DNA from: a virus
Length of the DNA: 62,379 nucleotides
IMG/VR virus record: IMGVR_UViG_3300047444_000176
Coordinates: 1 to 62,379 of that record
Direction: 5' to 3' (one strand)
The notes beneath the pieces are model-generated. The model saw only the letters and a program-made list of their open reading frames with translations. It was not told the origin of the DNA and did not search any database. This document shows positions 7,233 through 14,563 of the stretch, one piece after another. Made by a program: the position numbers and the translations under genes. Position 1 is the stretch's first letter; each line of letters opens with the position of its first letter.

Positions 7233-7660
7233 AGCGAGGGCCGGCGCTCCACCCGCTCACGATCGAACTCTTCAAGGACACGAAGAGCCGTACAGAGATG
7301 GACTTCGCCAAGAAGACGACGACCGTCCAAGACGGGATGAGGACAGGGGCCAGTCCATTCGAGGAGCCCAAGGTCGACATCGTTGGCTCCGAGTTCCTCG
7401 CTCCCACAGTCGAGGAGCAACTGACTACACCCGGAAGTAGTCTCACGGGACGCAGCATCGTGGAGGAACTCACGGAGGACCGGATGTTCCGCAAGATCGA
7501 ACCGTTCACACCGGGCCCCATCGGTGCCTACAAGCGCCGGCCGGTGCCCCGTCCGTACACCATCAAAGACTGGAGAGACCCGTCACTCGTCAGGAAAGAG
7601 ATGCTGGAACTACGCGCGAAGAACGATGCAACCCTCAAGTCGCTGGAGGAACGCCTGTGA
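7229..7660 (+). CDS. Hypothetical protein (143 aa)
   Basis: A GTG start overlaps the previous stop. The protein is hydrophilic with long loop-like stretches and a C-terminal helix (LVRKEMLELRAKNDATLKSL). No recognised motif. Coupled to the next gene by GTGA. Confidence 0.6.
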   Translation: MKRGPALHPLTIELFKDTKSRTEMDFAKKTTTVQDGMRTGASPFEEPKVDIVGSEFLAPTVEEQLTTPGSSLTGRSIVEELTEDRMFRKIEPFTPGPIGAYKRRPVPRPYTIKDWRDPSLVRKEMLELRAKNDATLKSLEERL

Positions 7661-8097
7661 CAACGTACGAAGAACGCCGAGAACTCATGCAGATGGCCGA
7701 GGCCGTGCGCCTCGAACTCCGCTCGGTCTCGAAGCGTATCGACATCCTCATCAACAAGATCCTCAGCGAGCGTGACGCCCTCGCCCTCCAGTCGGCCGAC
7801 GAGGTGACGGCCGGCGAGCAGTTCACCGTGAAGCCGATCACGTACGACAAGAAGCAGCCCCGGCTCACGCAGGCTCCGGTCGAGATTGCCACGCCCGTCC
7901 TGACGAAGGGCCTGAAGGGCATCCGCGCCGGCCTGAAGAAGACCGAGCAGTCTGCCGAGGCAGCACTCGCGGCAGTCGACTCGGCCAAGAAGGCGAAGCC
8001 GAAGCGCAAGCTGAAGAAGCCCATGTCACCCGAGCGGAAGGCCCAGTTGGTCGCATCGCTCGCCAAGGCCCGCGCGGCCAGAGGAGGCAAGAAGTGA
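7657..8097 (+). CDS. Hypothetical protein (146 aa), lysine-rich C-terminus
   Basis: The N-terminal 45 residues form an amphipathic helix (EERRELMQMAEAVRLELRSV). After a linker, the last 40 residues are strongly basic (KKAKPKRKLKKPMSPERKAQ) and end ARAARGGKK, resembling histone-like DNA- or RNA-binding tails. Function not established. Confidence 0.65.
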   Translation: MTTYEERRELMQMAEAVRLELRSVSKRIDILINKILSERDALALQSADEVTAGEQFTVKPITYDKKQPRLTQAPVEIATPVLTKGLKGIRAGLKKTEQSAEAALAAVDSAKKAKPKRKLKKPMSPERKAQLVASLAKARAARGGKK

Positions 8098-8297
8098 AGA
8101 GTCCAGCACTGCGCCAGATACTTCGTGATGCACTCGCCTCGTTCGAGGCCGACTTGGAGGAGGCGCTCGACAATGCCTACAACGAGGGCTACGACGTAGG
8201 CCACGAGGAAGGCGTCGACGAGACCGAGGACACGGTCTACGACCGTGGTTACGAGGACGGCGTCGAGGCCGGCCGCAACGAGAAGCCTGAAGACTGA
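8094..8297 (+). CDS. Acidic helical protein with GYxxGxxxG repeats (67 aa)
   Basis: GTG start coupled to the upstream stop. The second half repeats the pattern YNEGYDVGHEEGV ... YDRGYEDGVEAG, a periodic Gly/Tyr/acid motif. The product of 8377-8598 carries one similar unit (YETGFDEGV) and a long acidic tail, so the two may share origin. Function unknown. Confidence 0.6.
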   Translation: MKSPALRQILRDALASFEADLEEALDNAYNEGYDVGHEEGVDETEDTVYDRGYEDGVEAGRNEKPED

Positions 8298-8380
8298 TGA
8301 CCATCGCACTCATCGTGCTGTTAGTTCTGTACCTCCTGCCGGCCATTCCGGGCCGGCGTCACGACTGGTGGAACAAGTGA
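8297..8380 (+). CDS. Tiny membrane peptide (27 aa)
   Basis: The ATG at 8297 overlaps the upstream TGA and the stop overlaps the next GTG, so the frame fits between two coupled genes. The product is one hydrophobic helix (MTIALIVLLVLYLLPAIPG) with a basic/aromatic tail. Single-span micropeptides like this are common in phages; role unknown. Confidence 0.45.
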   Translation: MTIALIVLLVLYLLPAIPGRRHDWWNK

Positions 8381-8598
8381 ACGCAGAGAAGGGCATCGAG
8401 CAGATTCTGAAGGGCTTCACCGAGTACGACGAGGGCAAGATCACCACGGCCGCCGTCTCGGTCATCGTCCGTGCGACAGTCGAAGCGGTGGCTGGCGAGG
8501 CGTACGAGACTGGCTTCGACGAGGGCGTCATGAGTGACGAGGATGAGATGGAACTCGACCTCGACCTCGACGAGATGGACGAGGAGGACGAACAGTGA
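8377..8598 (+). CDS. Acidic protein (73 aa), GTG start
   Basis: The GTG at 8377 overlaps the preceding stop. The helical N-terminus leads to YETGFDEGV and a tail almost entirely Asp/Glu/Leu/Met (DLDLDEMDEEDEQ). It is similar in style to the product of 8094-8297. Such acidic tails can mimic DNA or bind basic partners; that is inference. Confidence 0.55.
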   Translation: MNAEKGIEQILKGFTEYDEGKITTAAVSVIVRATVEAVAGEAYETGFDEGVMSDEDEMELDLDLDEMDEEDEQ

Positions 8599-9008
8599 GA
8601 GTCCAAGACCTGCTGGCGAAGATCAAGGACGGCCGGGTGCTCAACGCGGGCATCCGGCTGGACAGCGAAGAGACGGCTCTGCTCGACGCCTACCTCCGCA
8701 CGCTGGCCGATACGGCCGACGCAGCAAGGGAGAGCGCACAGAGGTACAAGGAGGCGGCCTACGCCAAGACGTACGGCGCGACCGAGAAGGACATCCAGAA
8801 CGCCATGGGCCTCCCGGAGCCGTTCGGCTCCTTCCACGTTATGGCGAAGTCGGACCACGCGCTCAAGATGTTCATCCGCAACAACCCGTCGGCCGACGAG
8901 TACTCCGTGCTCCTCGACATCGTGAAGAGCCGTGGCACCACCATCAGCCGGGCCGGCTTCAAGACGCTCGACGACGCACTCACCTTCATCAAGGAGAACC
9001 TCAAGTGA
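8595..9008 (+). CDS. Hypothetical protein (137 aa)
   Basis: GTG start overlapping the previous stop. Helical N-terminal half (MRVQDLLAKIKDGRVLNAGI) with a tyrosine-containing coiled segment, then a mixed C-terminal half. No family recognised. Coupled to the next gene. Confidence 0.6.
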   Translation: MRVQDLLAKIKDGRVLNAGIRLDSEETALLDAYLRTLADTADAARESAQRYKEAAYAKTYGATEKDIQNAMGLPEPFGSFHVMAKSDHALKMFIRNNPSADEYSVLLDIVKSRGTTISRAGFKTLDDALTFIKENLK

Positions 9009-9475
9009 CCAAGTACGAAGCGTTCTGCGAGTACGTCCTCAACGAGATCGCCGAGGGAGCTACTCGGGTCTACACGTCCATCGCGCAGATCGTCCTCTGG
9101 GAGAAGGGACACGACACCCAGTCCGGCCTCCGCCGTGAAGCACTCCTCTTCAAGGCCGAGTTCCCTCAGCACGCACGCACACTCAGGACGCGACGGCCGG
9201 TCACGAACCGCAAGCCCAACACGAGGGCCCAGACGCTGCGGCTCTTGCGTGAGGCCGTCCTCTGGGTCCGGTCACATCCGTACGAGTTCGCGGCCATCAC
9301 GAGCCGCTTCGCTCGGGCGTCGCGGCCCCTCAGCATGCGCGTAGTCATGATCGAGCTTGGTGTCGGGGCCAAGTCGGGCCTGCACGCCGGCATCGGCCAC
9401 ATCATGGTCAAACGCAATCCGCACCTCGCCGACCGCATCCGCTTCCGCAAGCGGGCGCTCCAAGAAGTTGCCTGA
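9005..9475 (+). CDS. Hypothetical basic protein (156 aa), GTG start
   Basis: The start was placed at the GTG at 9005, coupled to the preceding gene; the longer frame from 8534 is a shadow. Strongly basic (for example TRRPVTNRKPNTRAQTLRLL) with helices that could bind nucleic acid. No domain recognised. Confidence 0.55.
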   Translation: MTKYEAFCEYVLNEIAEGATRVYTSIAQIVLWEKGHDTQSGLRREALLFKAEFPQHARTLRTRRPVTNRKPNTRAQTLRLLREAVLWVRSHPYEFAAITSRFARASRPLSMRVVMIELGVGAKSGLHAGIGHIMVKRNPHLADRIRFRKRALQEVA

Positions 9476-9717
9476 TGGGACGCGTCCTGCTGCTGGCCGC
9501 TATGCTCGTCGCTCCTGCCTTCTGGTGGGAGCGGCACCCACCGTTGCAAACTGCACCGGTCCCACCGCCATCACGGACCCGTTGGCGGACTCATGACATC
9601 GGCGGCTTCAAGCTCACCCTCGGGAAGCGCGAGATGGTCTTGCCACCGGGCTCGGAACTCTCGATCCCGTATGAGGTTGCGCCGGCCGACTCTCTGCCCG
9701 ACTGGTCGAAAGTCTGA
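9475..9717 (+). CDS. Putative membrane-anchored or exported protein (80 aa)
   Basis: The N-terminus MGRVLLLAAMLVAPAFWW is a short hydrophobic segment that could be a signal peptide or anchor, followed by a proline-rich linker and a beta-rich domain. No lipobox Cys is present. It is the last gene before the 9.74-kb promoter, so a transcription unit may end near here. Confidence 0.55.
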   Translation: MGRVLLLAAMLVAPAFWWERHPPLQTAPVPPPSRTRWRTHDIGGFKLTLGKREMVLPPGSELSIPYEVAPADSLPDWSKV

Positions 9718-9719
9718 TG

Positions 9720-9760
9720 TTGCACGGGGGCTCGGTGATGGTAGACTAGAGTTACCCACC
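9720..9760 (+). promoter_or_regulatory. Promoter with shared phage element, copy 1
   Basis: A -35-like TTGCAC (9720-9725), a 16-base spacer and a -10-like TAGACT (9742-9747) are followed directly by AGAGTTACCCACC (9748-9760). The same -10 plus identical 13-base block recurs at 22312-22330 and on the minus strand at 62113-62131. The gene at 9778 follows with an AAGGAGG site. The repeat is seen directly; promoter function is inferred. Confidence 0.7.
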
Positions 9761-9777
9761 GAGCCCAAGGAGGACAC

Positions 9778-10134
9778 ATGAACCATCCCGGCGATGACGC
9801 CCGTAGCGCGTGGAACCGTGGCCCTGAGATCATCGCAGCCGAGGAGCGCATCCTGCTGTACGCCGACGGGCTCCTCTCGTTCATGCGCTCGGAGAAGACA
9901 GACATCCTCAGCGAGTCGGCCGGGGCGATCGCCTTCTTCACGCACCGCAACGGGCAAGGCTTCGCGCCCAACCCGTTCGACAAGCCGATCGGCACCACGC
10001 AGAAGTACCTGCTGGAACGGATGGACCCAGACAACAACCGCCTGCTGGCGGAACTCCTGCGCGCAGCATGGGACCTCCGCTGCTGGCGCGAGCACTATCA
10101 CGAGATCACACCAGAGGAGAGAGACCGCCTATGA
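9778..10134 (+). CDS. Hypothetical protein (118 aa)
   Basis: First gene after the 9.74-kb promoter, with a strong AAGGAGG site seven bases before the ATG. Helical, soluble protein (MNHPGDDARSAWNRGPEIIA). Its stop overlaps the rtcB start, so it is co-translated with the RNA ligase. No family recognised. Confidence 0.65.
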   Translation: MNHPGDDARSAWNRGPEIIAAEERILLYADGLLSFMRSEKTDILSESAGAIAFFTHRNGQGFAPNPFDKPIGTTQKYLLERMDPDNNRLLAELLRAAWDLRCWREHYHEITPEERDRL

Positions 10135-11333
10135 AGTTCTACGGTGACATCCCAGTCTGGGGCGACCCGGTCGACGAGGGCGCTCTCGCGCAGGCTCAGG
10201 TCTGCCTCCGCACCGCCAAGCACGTCGCGATGATGGCCGACCACCATCTCGGCTACGCCGTTCCGATCGGTGGCGTCGTCTCCTACGAGGGAGCCATCTC
10301 GCCCTCGGGCGTCGGCTACGACATCGGCTGTGGCAACAAGGCCGTTCGGCTCGACATCCCGGCGCACTACGTGACCGAGAACCTGCCGGCCATCATGGAC
10401 GCCATCGTGTCGCAGATCAGCTTCGGCATGGGCCGCACGAACGACACGCCTGTCGACCATCCCATCCTCGACCGGAGCGAGGCCCGCTGGAACCACCCGG
10501 CCGTGCTCCCGCTCAAGCGGATGGCGGCCGACCAGCTTGGCACCGTCGGCGGCGGCAACCACTACGTCGACATCTTCATGGACGAACTCCAGCGCATCTG
10601 GGTCGGCGTCCACTTCGGCTCGCGTGGCCTCGGCCACAAGACGGCCACATGGTTCCTCAAGCAGGGTGGCGCGAAGGATGCCATCAATGCCGAGCCACTC
10701 GTGCTGCCTCTCGCGAGCGCCCTCGGTGCCGAGTACCTCCAGTGCATGACGCTGGCGGGCGAGTACGCCTACGCCGGCCGCGACTGGGTCTGCGCCAAGG
10801 TGGCCGAGATCATCGGTGCCGAGATCGTCGAGGAGGTCCACAACCACCACAACTTCGCGTGGCCCGAGGAGCACTTCGGTCAGAGCCTCATCGTCGTCCG
10901 CAAGGGTGCCACCCCGATGTGGCCCGGCCAGCGAGGGTTCATCGGAGGTTCGATGGGCGACCCGGCCTTCATCGTGCGTGGCTTCGACCCGTTCACCATG
11001 GCGGCCAAGCGCGACCAGCTTCTCTCGCTGTACTCGGCTCCCCACGGGGCCGGCCGCCTGATGTCGCGCACTGCGGCCAAGGGCAAGTTCGTGAAGGATG
11101 CGAACGGCAAGAAGCAGCGCATGCCCGGCCTCGTCCGGCATGATGCGTGGGCCAAGTGGATGGAGGATGCCGGCGTGGAGCTTCGCGGTGGCGATCTCGA
11201 CGAGGCTCCGCAGGCGTACAAGCGCATCGAGGAGGTGCTCGCGCACCACACCTACATGCAGATCGACCACTCACTCCGCCCGATCGGCGTTGCAATGGCC
11301 GGCCGGGACGTCGTAGACCCCTTCAAGGACTAG
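10131..11333 (+). CDS. rtcB: RtcB-type RNA-splicing ligase
   Basis: A 400-residue RtcB family protein starting at the ATG at 10131, overlapping the previous stop. It shows the metal/GMP site signatures in order: VGYDIGCG with D64 and C67, GGGNH (N143, H144), the H-x-G region, EVHNHHN, GGSMG, and HGAGRLMSR with H305, which matches the family's guanylylated histidine region. RtcB joins RNA ends with 2',3'-cyclic phosphate or 3'-phosphate to 5'-OH using GTP and Mn(II), repairing tRNAs cut by ribotoxins. A second ligase, a CCA-type enzyme and tRNAs in the same phage support tRNA repair. Full length for bacterial RtcB. Confidence 0.93.
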   Translation: MKFYGDIPVWGDPVDEGALAQAQVCLRTAKHVAMMADHHLGYAVPIGGVVSYEGAISPSGVGYDIGCGNKAVRLDIPAHYVTENLPAIMDAIVSQISFGMGRTNDTPVDHPILDRSEARWNHPAVLPLKRMAADQLGTVGGGNHYVDIFMDELQRIWVGVHFGSRGLGHKTATWFLKQGGAKDAINAEPLVLPLASALGAEYLQCMTLAGEYAYAGRDWVCAKVAEIIGAEIVEEVHNHHNFAWPEEHFGQSLIVVRKGATPMWPGQRGFIGGSMGDPAFIVRGFDPFTMAAKRDQLLSLYSAPHGAGRLMSRTAAKGKFVKDANGKKQRMPGLVRHDAWAKWMEDAGVELRGGDLDEAPQAYKRIEEVLAHHTYMQIDHSLRPIGVAMAGRDVVDPFKD

Positions 11334-11336
11334 ACC

Positions 11337-11489
11337 ATGAGCAGACGTTTCTTTCAGGGCCTGATCGTCGGCGGCGGCCTCATCGGGATCGCCTTCGGCC
11401 TGTGGATGCGCGACATCAACGTCGTGATGTCGTTCGCCCTTCCGGCCGTCTTCATCGGCTTCATGACCTGCATCCCTGACCTCGACTGA
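11337..11489 (+). CDS. Small membrane protein (50 aa)
   Basis: ATG four bases after the rtcB stop. Two hydrophobic stretches (LIVGGGLIGIAFGLW and SFALPAVFIGFM) indicate one or two membrane spans. The stop overlaps the next ATG. Function unknown. Confidence 0.55.
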   Translation: MSRRFFQGLIVGGGLIGIAFGLWMRDINVVMSFALPAVFIGFMTCIPDLD

Positions 11490-11689
11490 TGAAGAAGTTC
11501 AATGTACTGTTCAGCCAACGTAGCGCACGCCGGAACGGCCGCTGGTTCTGGAAGGCCCTCAACCTCTCGCTCACCCTCTCGGCCGGGCCCGTCTTCTCGG
11601 GCGGCATCCGGCTCATCTGGTGGGGCTGCGACTGGGCGATCGGTTGGTGGGCTCCGATGACATTGACCGAGGTGGACCCCAGTGCGTAA
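11489..11689 (+). CDS. Hypothetical membrane-associated protein (66 aa)
   Basis: Basic N-terminus (MKKFNVLFSQRSARRNGRWF) followed by a tryptophan-rich hydrophobic segment (IRLIWWGCDWAIGWW), probably membrane-associated. The end overlaps the ATPase gene start by eight bases. Role unknown. Confidence 0.55.
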   Translation: MKKFNVLFSQRSARRNGRWFWKALNLSLTLSAGPVFSGGIRLIWWGCDWAIGWWAPMTLTEVDPSA

Positions 11690-12791
11690 GAGCCATCCCG
11701 TTTTGGTCGGCATCGAGAACGTCCGGCCGTACAAGCTGACGACGAGCGAGTCGCTCTACACCGTCAAGCCGCCCCCGATGCAGATCGAGGGCTTCCTCGC
11801 GGCGGGCGGCATCATGGGGATCACCTCGTACCCCGGCGTCGGCAAGACGTGGGTCGCGATGGAGGTCGCCCGCACCATCTCCTCCGGTACATCCTTCCTC
11901 GGCCGCAAGACGATTCGAGGCGGCGTCCTCTTCGTGGGCTCGGACTCTTCGCTCGACGACTATGCCCGCCAGTGGACCCGCCTCAGCAAGTTCACCGGGC
12001 TCGACTACGAGCCTGTCCGCTTCCTCATCCAGTCGCCCTTCATGCTGGAGTCGATCGACGAGATCCGCAAGCTGATCGCGACGCACCGCTCGTTCAAGTG
12101 GGGCGAGGTCGAGATCACCTCGCGCGGCCCCGAGCAGCCGCACGGCTTCAGCGTCATCGTGTTCGACACGCTCTCGCGCCTCACGAGGGCGAACCAGAAC
12201 GACAACAACGAGATGGAGGACGTCTTCCGCAACATCCGCATCCTGTCGGAGGCGACCGGCGCGGCGATCATCCTGCTCCACCACAACTCGAAGAAGTCCG
12301 AGTTCAACGACGGTAGCGACTGGCGCGGTGCCATGTCGCAGATTGGCGCGCTCGACTCATGGGTCCAACTGGTCCCGCACAAGTCGAAGAAGCACCTCAT
12401 CGGCATCCAGTTCAAGAAGTTCCGTGGCATCACGCCGCCCGACTTCGCCTACACGATGAACGTCGACGAGGTCGATCAGGCCACGCTCGTGGCATCCGAG
12501 GAGCCAGTCACGCTGGCGCAGCGGCTGCTGAAGGACGGCGTGTCGGAGGCAGTCCTCGCGCACATCAAGGCGCACCCCGGCCTCCGTGCCGGCGAGATCC
12601 GCGACGCGCTCTACGAGAAGTTCAAGTCGGACTTCACGGAGGGCAAGTTCAACACCTGCGTCCGCAACCGGCTCACGGCCCTCGGGGCCGCCGAGCACAT
12701 CGAGAAGTACCTGTCGCAGTACGGGAAGGCCCTGTATCGTGAAGCAGTCAAACCGCAACCTAACAAGGCTGGCGCAGTCGCTGCCGGCTGA
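11682..12791 (+). CDS. RepA-like AAA/RecA-fold ATPase (probable replicative helicase or loader)
   Basis: A 369-residue P-loop protein with Walker A SYPGVGKTW (K55), a hydrophobic Walker B strand SVIVFDTLSRLTR, and the sensor-like LLHHNSKK typical of AAA_25/RepA-like hexameric ATPases. The C-terminal 90 residues look like a winged helix (PGLRAGEIRDALYEKF). Family members unwind or load at phage and plasmid origins. No DnaB-like helicase was seen elsewhere, so this is the best helicase candidate. Start is the GTG at 11682, slightly overlapping the upstream gene. Confidence 0.8.
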   Translation: MRKSHPVLVGIENVRPYKLTTSESLYTVKPPPMQIEGFLAAGGIMGITSYPGVGKTWVAMEVARTISSGTSFLGRKTIRGGVLFVGSDSSLDDYARQWTRLSKFTGLDYEPVRFLIQSPFMLESIDEIRKLIATHRSFKWGEVEITSRGPEQPHGFSVIVFDTLSRLTRANQNDNNEMEDVFRNIRILSEATGAAIILLHHNSKKSEFNDGSDWRGAMSQIGALDSWVQLVPHKSKKHLIGIQFKKFRGITPPDFAYTMNVDEVDQATLVASEEPVTLAQRLLKDGVSEAVLAHIKAHPGLRAGEIRDALYEKFKSDFTEGKFNTCVRNRLTALGAAEHIEKYLSQYGKALYREAVKPQPNKAGAVAAG

Positions 12792-12806
12792 TGAACTGGA
12801 CGACCT

Positions 12807-13046
12807 GTGCCCCTCTACACGTACGAGTGCCCGGCCCACCACACATGGGAAGAGGTCCGAGGGATCAACGAGTCCTCGGAAGTCTCGGAGAGCCCGTGTG
12901 AAGCCTGCATGGAAGCAGCCGGAGGACCGTGGGTCGCAGGAGACAAGCCCGCCCCCTTCGGACGCAAGGTTCCCTCGCAGGTAAGCCGGCCCGTCCTCGG
13001 GCGCGGTGCCACTCCAACCTTCTACCCCAATCAGGAGCACAAGTGA
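12807..13046 (+). CDS. FmdB-like zinc-ribbon protein (79 aa)
   Basis: The beginning MPLYTYECPAHHTWEEVRG matches the FmdB/putative regulatory zinc-ribbon pattern (MPLYxYxC). The second metal pair is CEAC near residue 31; the first pair is C-P-A-H rather than CxxC. Family proteins are small metal-binding proteins of unclear role. Start is a GTG after a weak site. Confidence 0.65.
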   Translation: MPLYTYECPAHHTWEEVRGINESSEVSESPCEACMEAAGGPWVAGDKPAPFGRKVPSQVSRPVLGRGATPTFYPNQEHK

Positions 13047-13213
13047 AGATCACACTGAAAGAACCCGTCGAGATGAACGTCACCGCTCTCGTCCGCTACA
13101 AGGGACGCCCCGATGCCCTCTTCGCCTTCGAGATGAACGCTCACCAGTACATCACGATGCTCGTTGGCCGGGGCTATGCCCGTGAGAACTTCACGGTCGA
13201 GGTTCTCGCCTGA
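13043..13213 (+). CDS. Hypothetical protein (56 aa), GTG start
   Basis: The GTG at 13043 overlaps the preceding stop and lies after AGGAG. The product (VKITLKEPVEMNVTALVRYK) is a compact beta-alpha protein of unknown function. Coupled to a membrane-protein gene. Confidence 0.55.
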   Translation: MKITLKEPVEMNVTALVRYKGRPDALFAFEMNAHQYITMLVGRGYARENFTVEVLA

Positions 13214-13422
13214 TGAACTTCTTCAGCGTGCAGACCGAGTGGCACATCATCATGATCGCTGCCACGCTCCTCGGCATCATGGTCGAAGGCCTCTTCATCA
13301 AGGGCATCTCCGACTTCTTCCGCTGGCGGTCGTACGGCTCGGCGTGGATGGGCATCGGCCTGAACATCATCGTGGCCCTGATCGTGCTGGCGGGCATCAT
13401 CGAGATTCACCTCCACCCATGA
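13213..13422 (+). CDS. Small membrane protein (69 aa), paralogue of the 5053-5256 product
   Basis: Two membrane spans around a basic loop DFFRWRSYGSAW, the same layout and near-identical loop as the 67-residue product of 5053-5256. The rest has diverged, suggesting an old duplication with the loop under selection. It lies just before the NAD pathway genes. Function unknown. Confidence 0.65.
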   Translation: MNFFSVQTEWHIIMIAATLLGIMVEGLFIKGISDFFRWRSYGSAWMGIGLNIIVALIVLAGIIEIHLHP

Positions 13423-13661
13423 GAGTCTACAAGTACAACGACCACGAGGACACGATGGCCGACGCGATGGGCCGGCCGCCGGCACCACGCCCGTGGTACG
13501 ACGCCGAGTGGGTCTACATGATCGCCACTTTCCTCTTCGTCAACCTCTTCGTCGGGACGCAGGTCGCCCTCGTCATGAGGCACTGGAGCTACTGGTTCAC
13601 ATGGCCGTATCACGTGGTCGTCTTCATCTACCACAACGTCTTCGCGGGGATGACATGGTGA
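13419..13661 (+). CDS. Membrane protein (80 aa)
   Basis: The ATG overlaps the upstream stop. After a hydrophilic N-terminus, the segments YMIATFLFVNLFVGTQVALV and an aromatic stretch (WPYHVVVFIYHNVFA) suggest two membrane passes. It overlaps the NMN adenylyltransferase gene by seven bases. Role unknown. Confidence 0.55.
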   Translation: MRVYKYNDHEDTMADAMGRPPAPRPWYDAEWVYMIATFLFVNLFVGTQVALVMRHWSYWFTWPYHVVVFIYHNVFAGMTW

Positions 13662-14563
13662 AGTCGAAGGGTCTCGCAGTCGCCGTCGTCCGCATGCAGG
13701 TCGACGAGCTTCACGCCGGCCACAAGTTCCTCATCGAGTCGATGCGCGCCCTCCACGAGAAGGTGCTCATCGTGCTCGGCGCTTCACGCGCGCTGCTGTC
13801 GGTCACCGACCCCTTGCCGGTGGCCGCTCGGCGCGACATGATCCAGACGGCCTACCCGGACGTGACCGTGACCGCCCTCGCTGACGAGGCGTCGGATGCC
13901 GAGTGGTCGAAGAACCTCGACTGGCTCATCGGCATGTTCCGCACGGCGACAGGGACGGGCATCGAGCCGCCAACGCTTTACGGGGCCCGCGACAGCTTCC
14001 TCCCGCACTACAAGGGCATGTTCCCGACCTGTACGCTCACGTCGCCCGAGTCCGAGTCGGGCACTGACGTGCGGAACGCGATCCAGATGGAGGACGACCC
14101 GGCCTTCCGGCGAGGGATGATCTTCGCTGCGAAGTCGCTCTACCCCATCTCGTTTCAGACTGTCGACGCGGCCATCATCCAGCAGGGCAAGGTCCTGCTC
14201 GGGCGCAAGAACAAGGACGGCGGCGGTTGGCGCTTCATCGGTGGCTTCGTCGATCCGACCGACGCCTCGCTCGAAGATGCCATCCTCCGCGAGGTCCGTG
14301 AGGAGACTGGCCTCGAAGTAGCGCAGCCGACCTACATCGGCTCGTACCGCATCGACGACCCGCGCTACCCGAAGACGGGCCGCGACCGCATCCTCACGGC
14401 CTTCTTCTCGATGCCTGTCTCGTTCGGCTTCGCTCTGGCGCGCGACGACGTCGACGCGGTCGCATGGTTCGACATGCAGAAGCTGCCTCCACTGGTCGAG
14501 AGCCACTGGCCTCTCGGCCTCGCGTTCCGCACCCACTTCTTTGGAGCCCTCCGTGCTCGCTAA
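13655..14563 (+). CDS. Bifunctional NMN adenylyltransferase-Nudix protein (NadM type)
   Basis: A 302-residue two-domain enzyme. The N-terminal nucleotidyltransferase domain has the HxGH motif (HAGH, H20 and H23) used to join NMN and ATP into NAD. The C-terminal Nudix domain carries the box ending REVREETGL (R212 onward) after GGFVDP; the acidic position upstream of the core is shifted from the strict Nudix spacing. Such fusions occur in bacteria and phages; the Nudix part may hydrolyse ADP-ribose or NAD derivatives. It lies directly before a nicotinamide phosphoribosyltransferase, giving a two-step nicotinamide-to-NAD route. Start is the ATG at 13655 rather than the shadow frame from 13493. 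Confidence 0.88.
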   Translation: MVKSKGLAVAVVRMQVDELHAGHKFLIESMRALHEKVLIVLGASRALLSVTDPLPVAARRDMIQTAYPDVTVTALADEASDAEWSKNLDWLIGMFRTATGTGIEPPTLYGARDSFLPHYKGMFPTCTLTSPESESGTDVRNAIQMEDDPAFRRGMIFAAKSLYPISFQTVDAAIIQQGKVLLGRKNKDGGGWRFIGGFVDPTDASLEDAILREVREETGLEVAQPTYIGSYRIDDPRYPKTGRDRILTAFFSMPVSFGFALARDDVDAVAWFDMQKLPPLVESHWPLGLAFRTHFFGALRAR

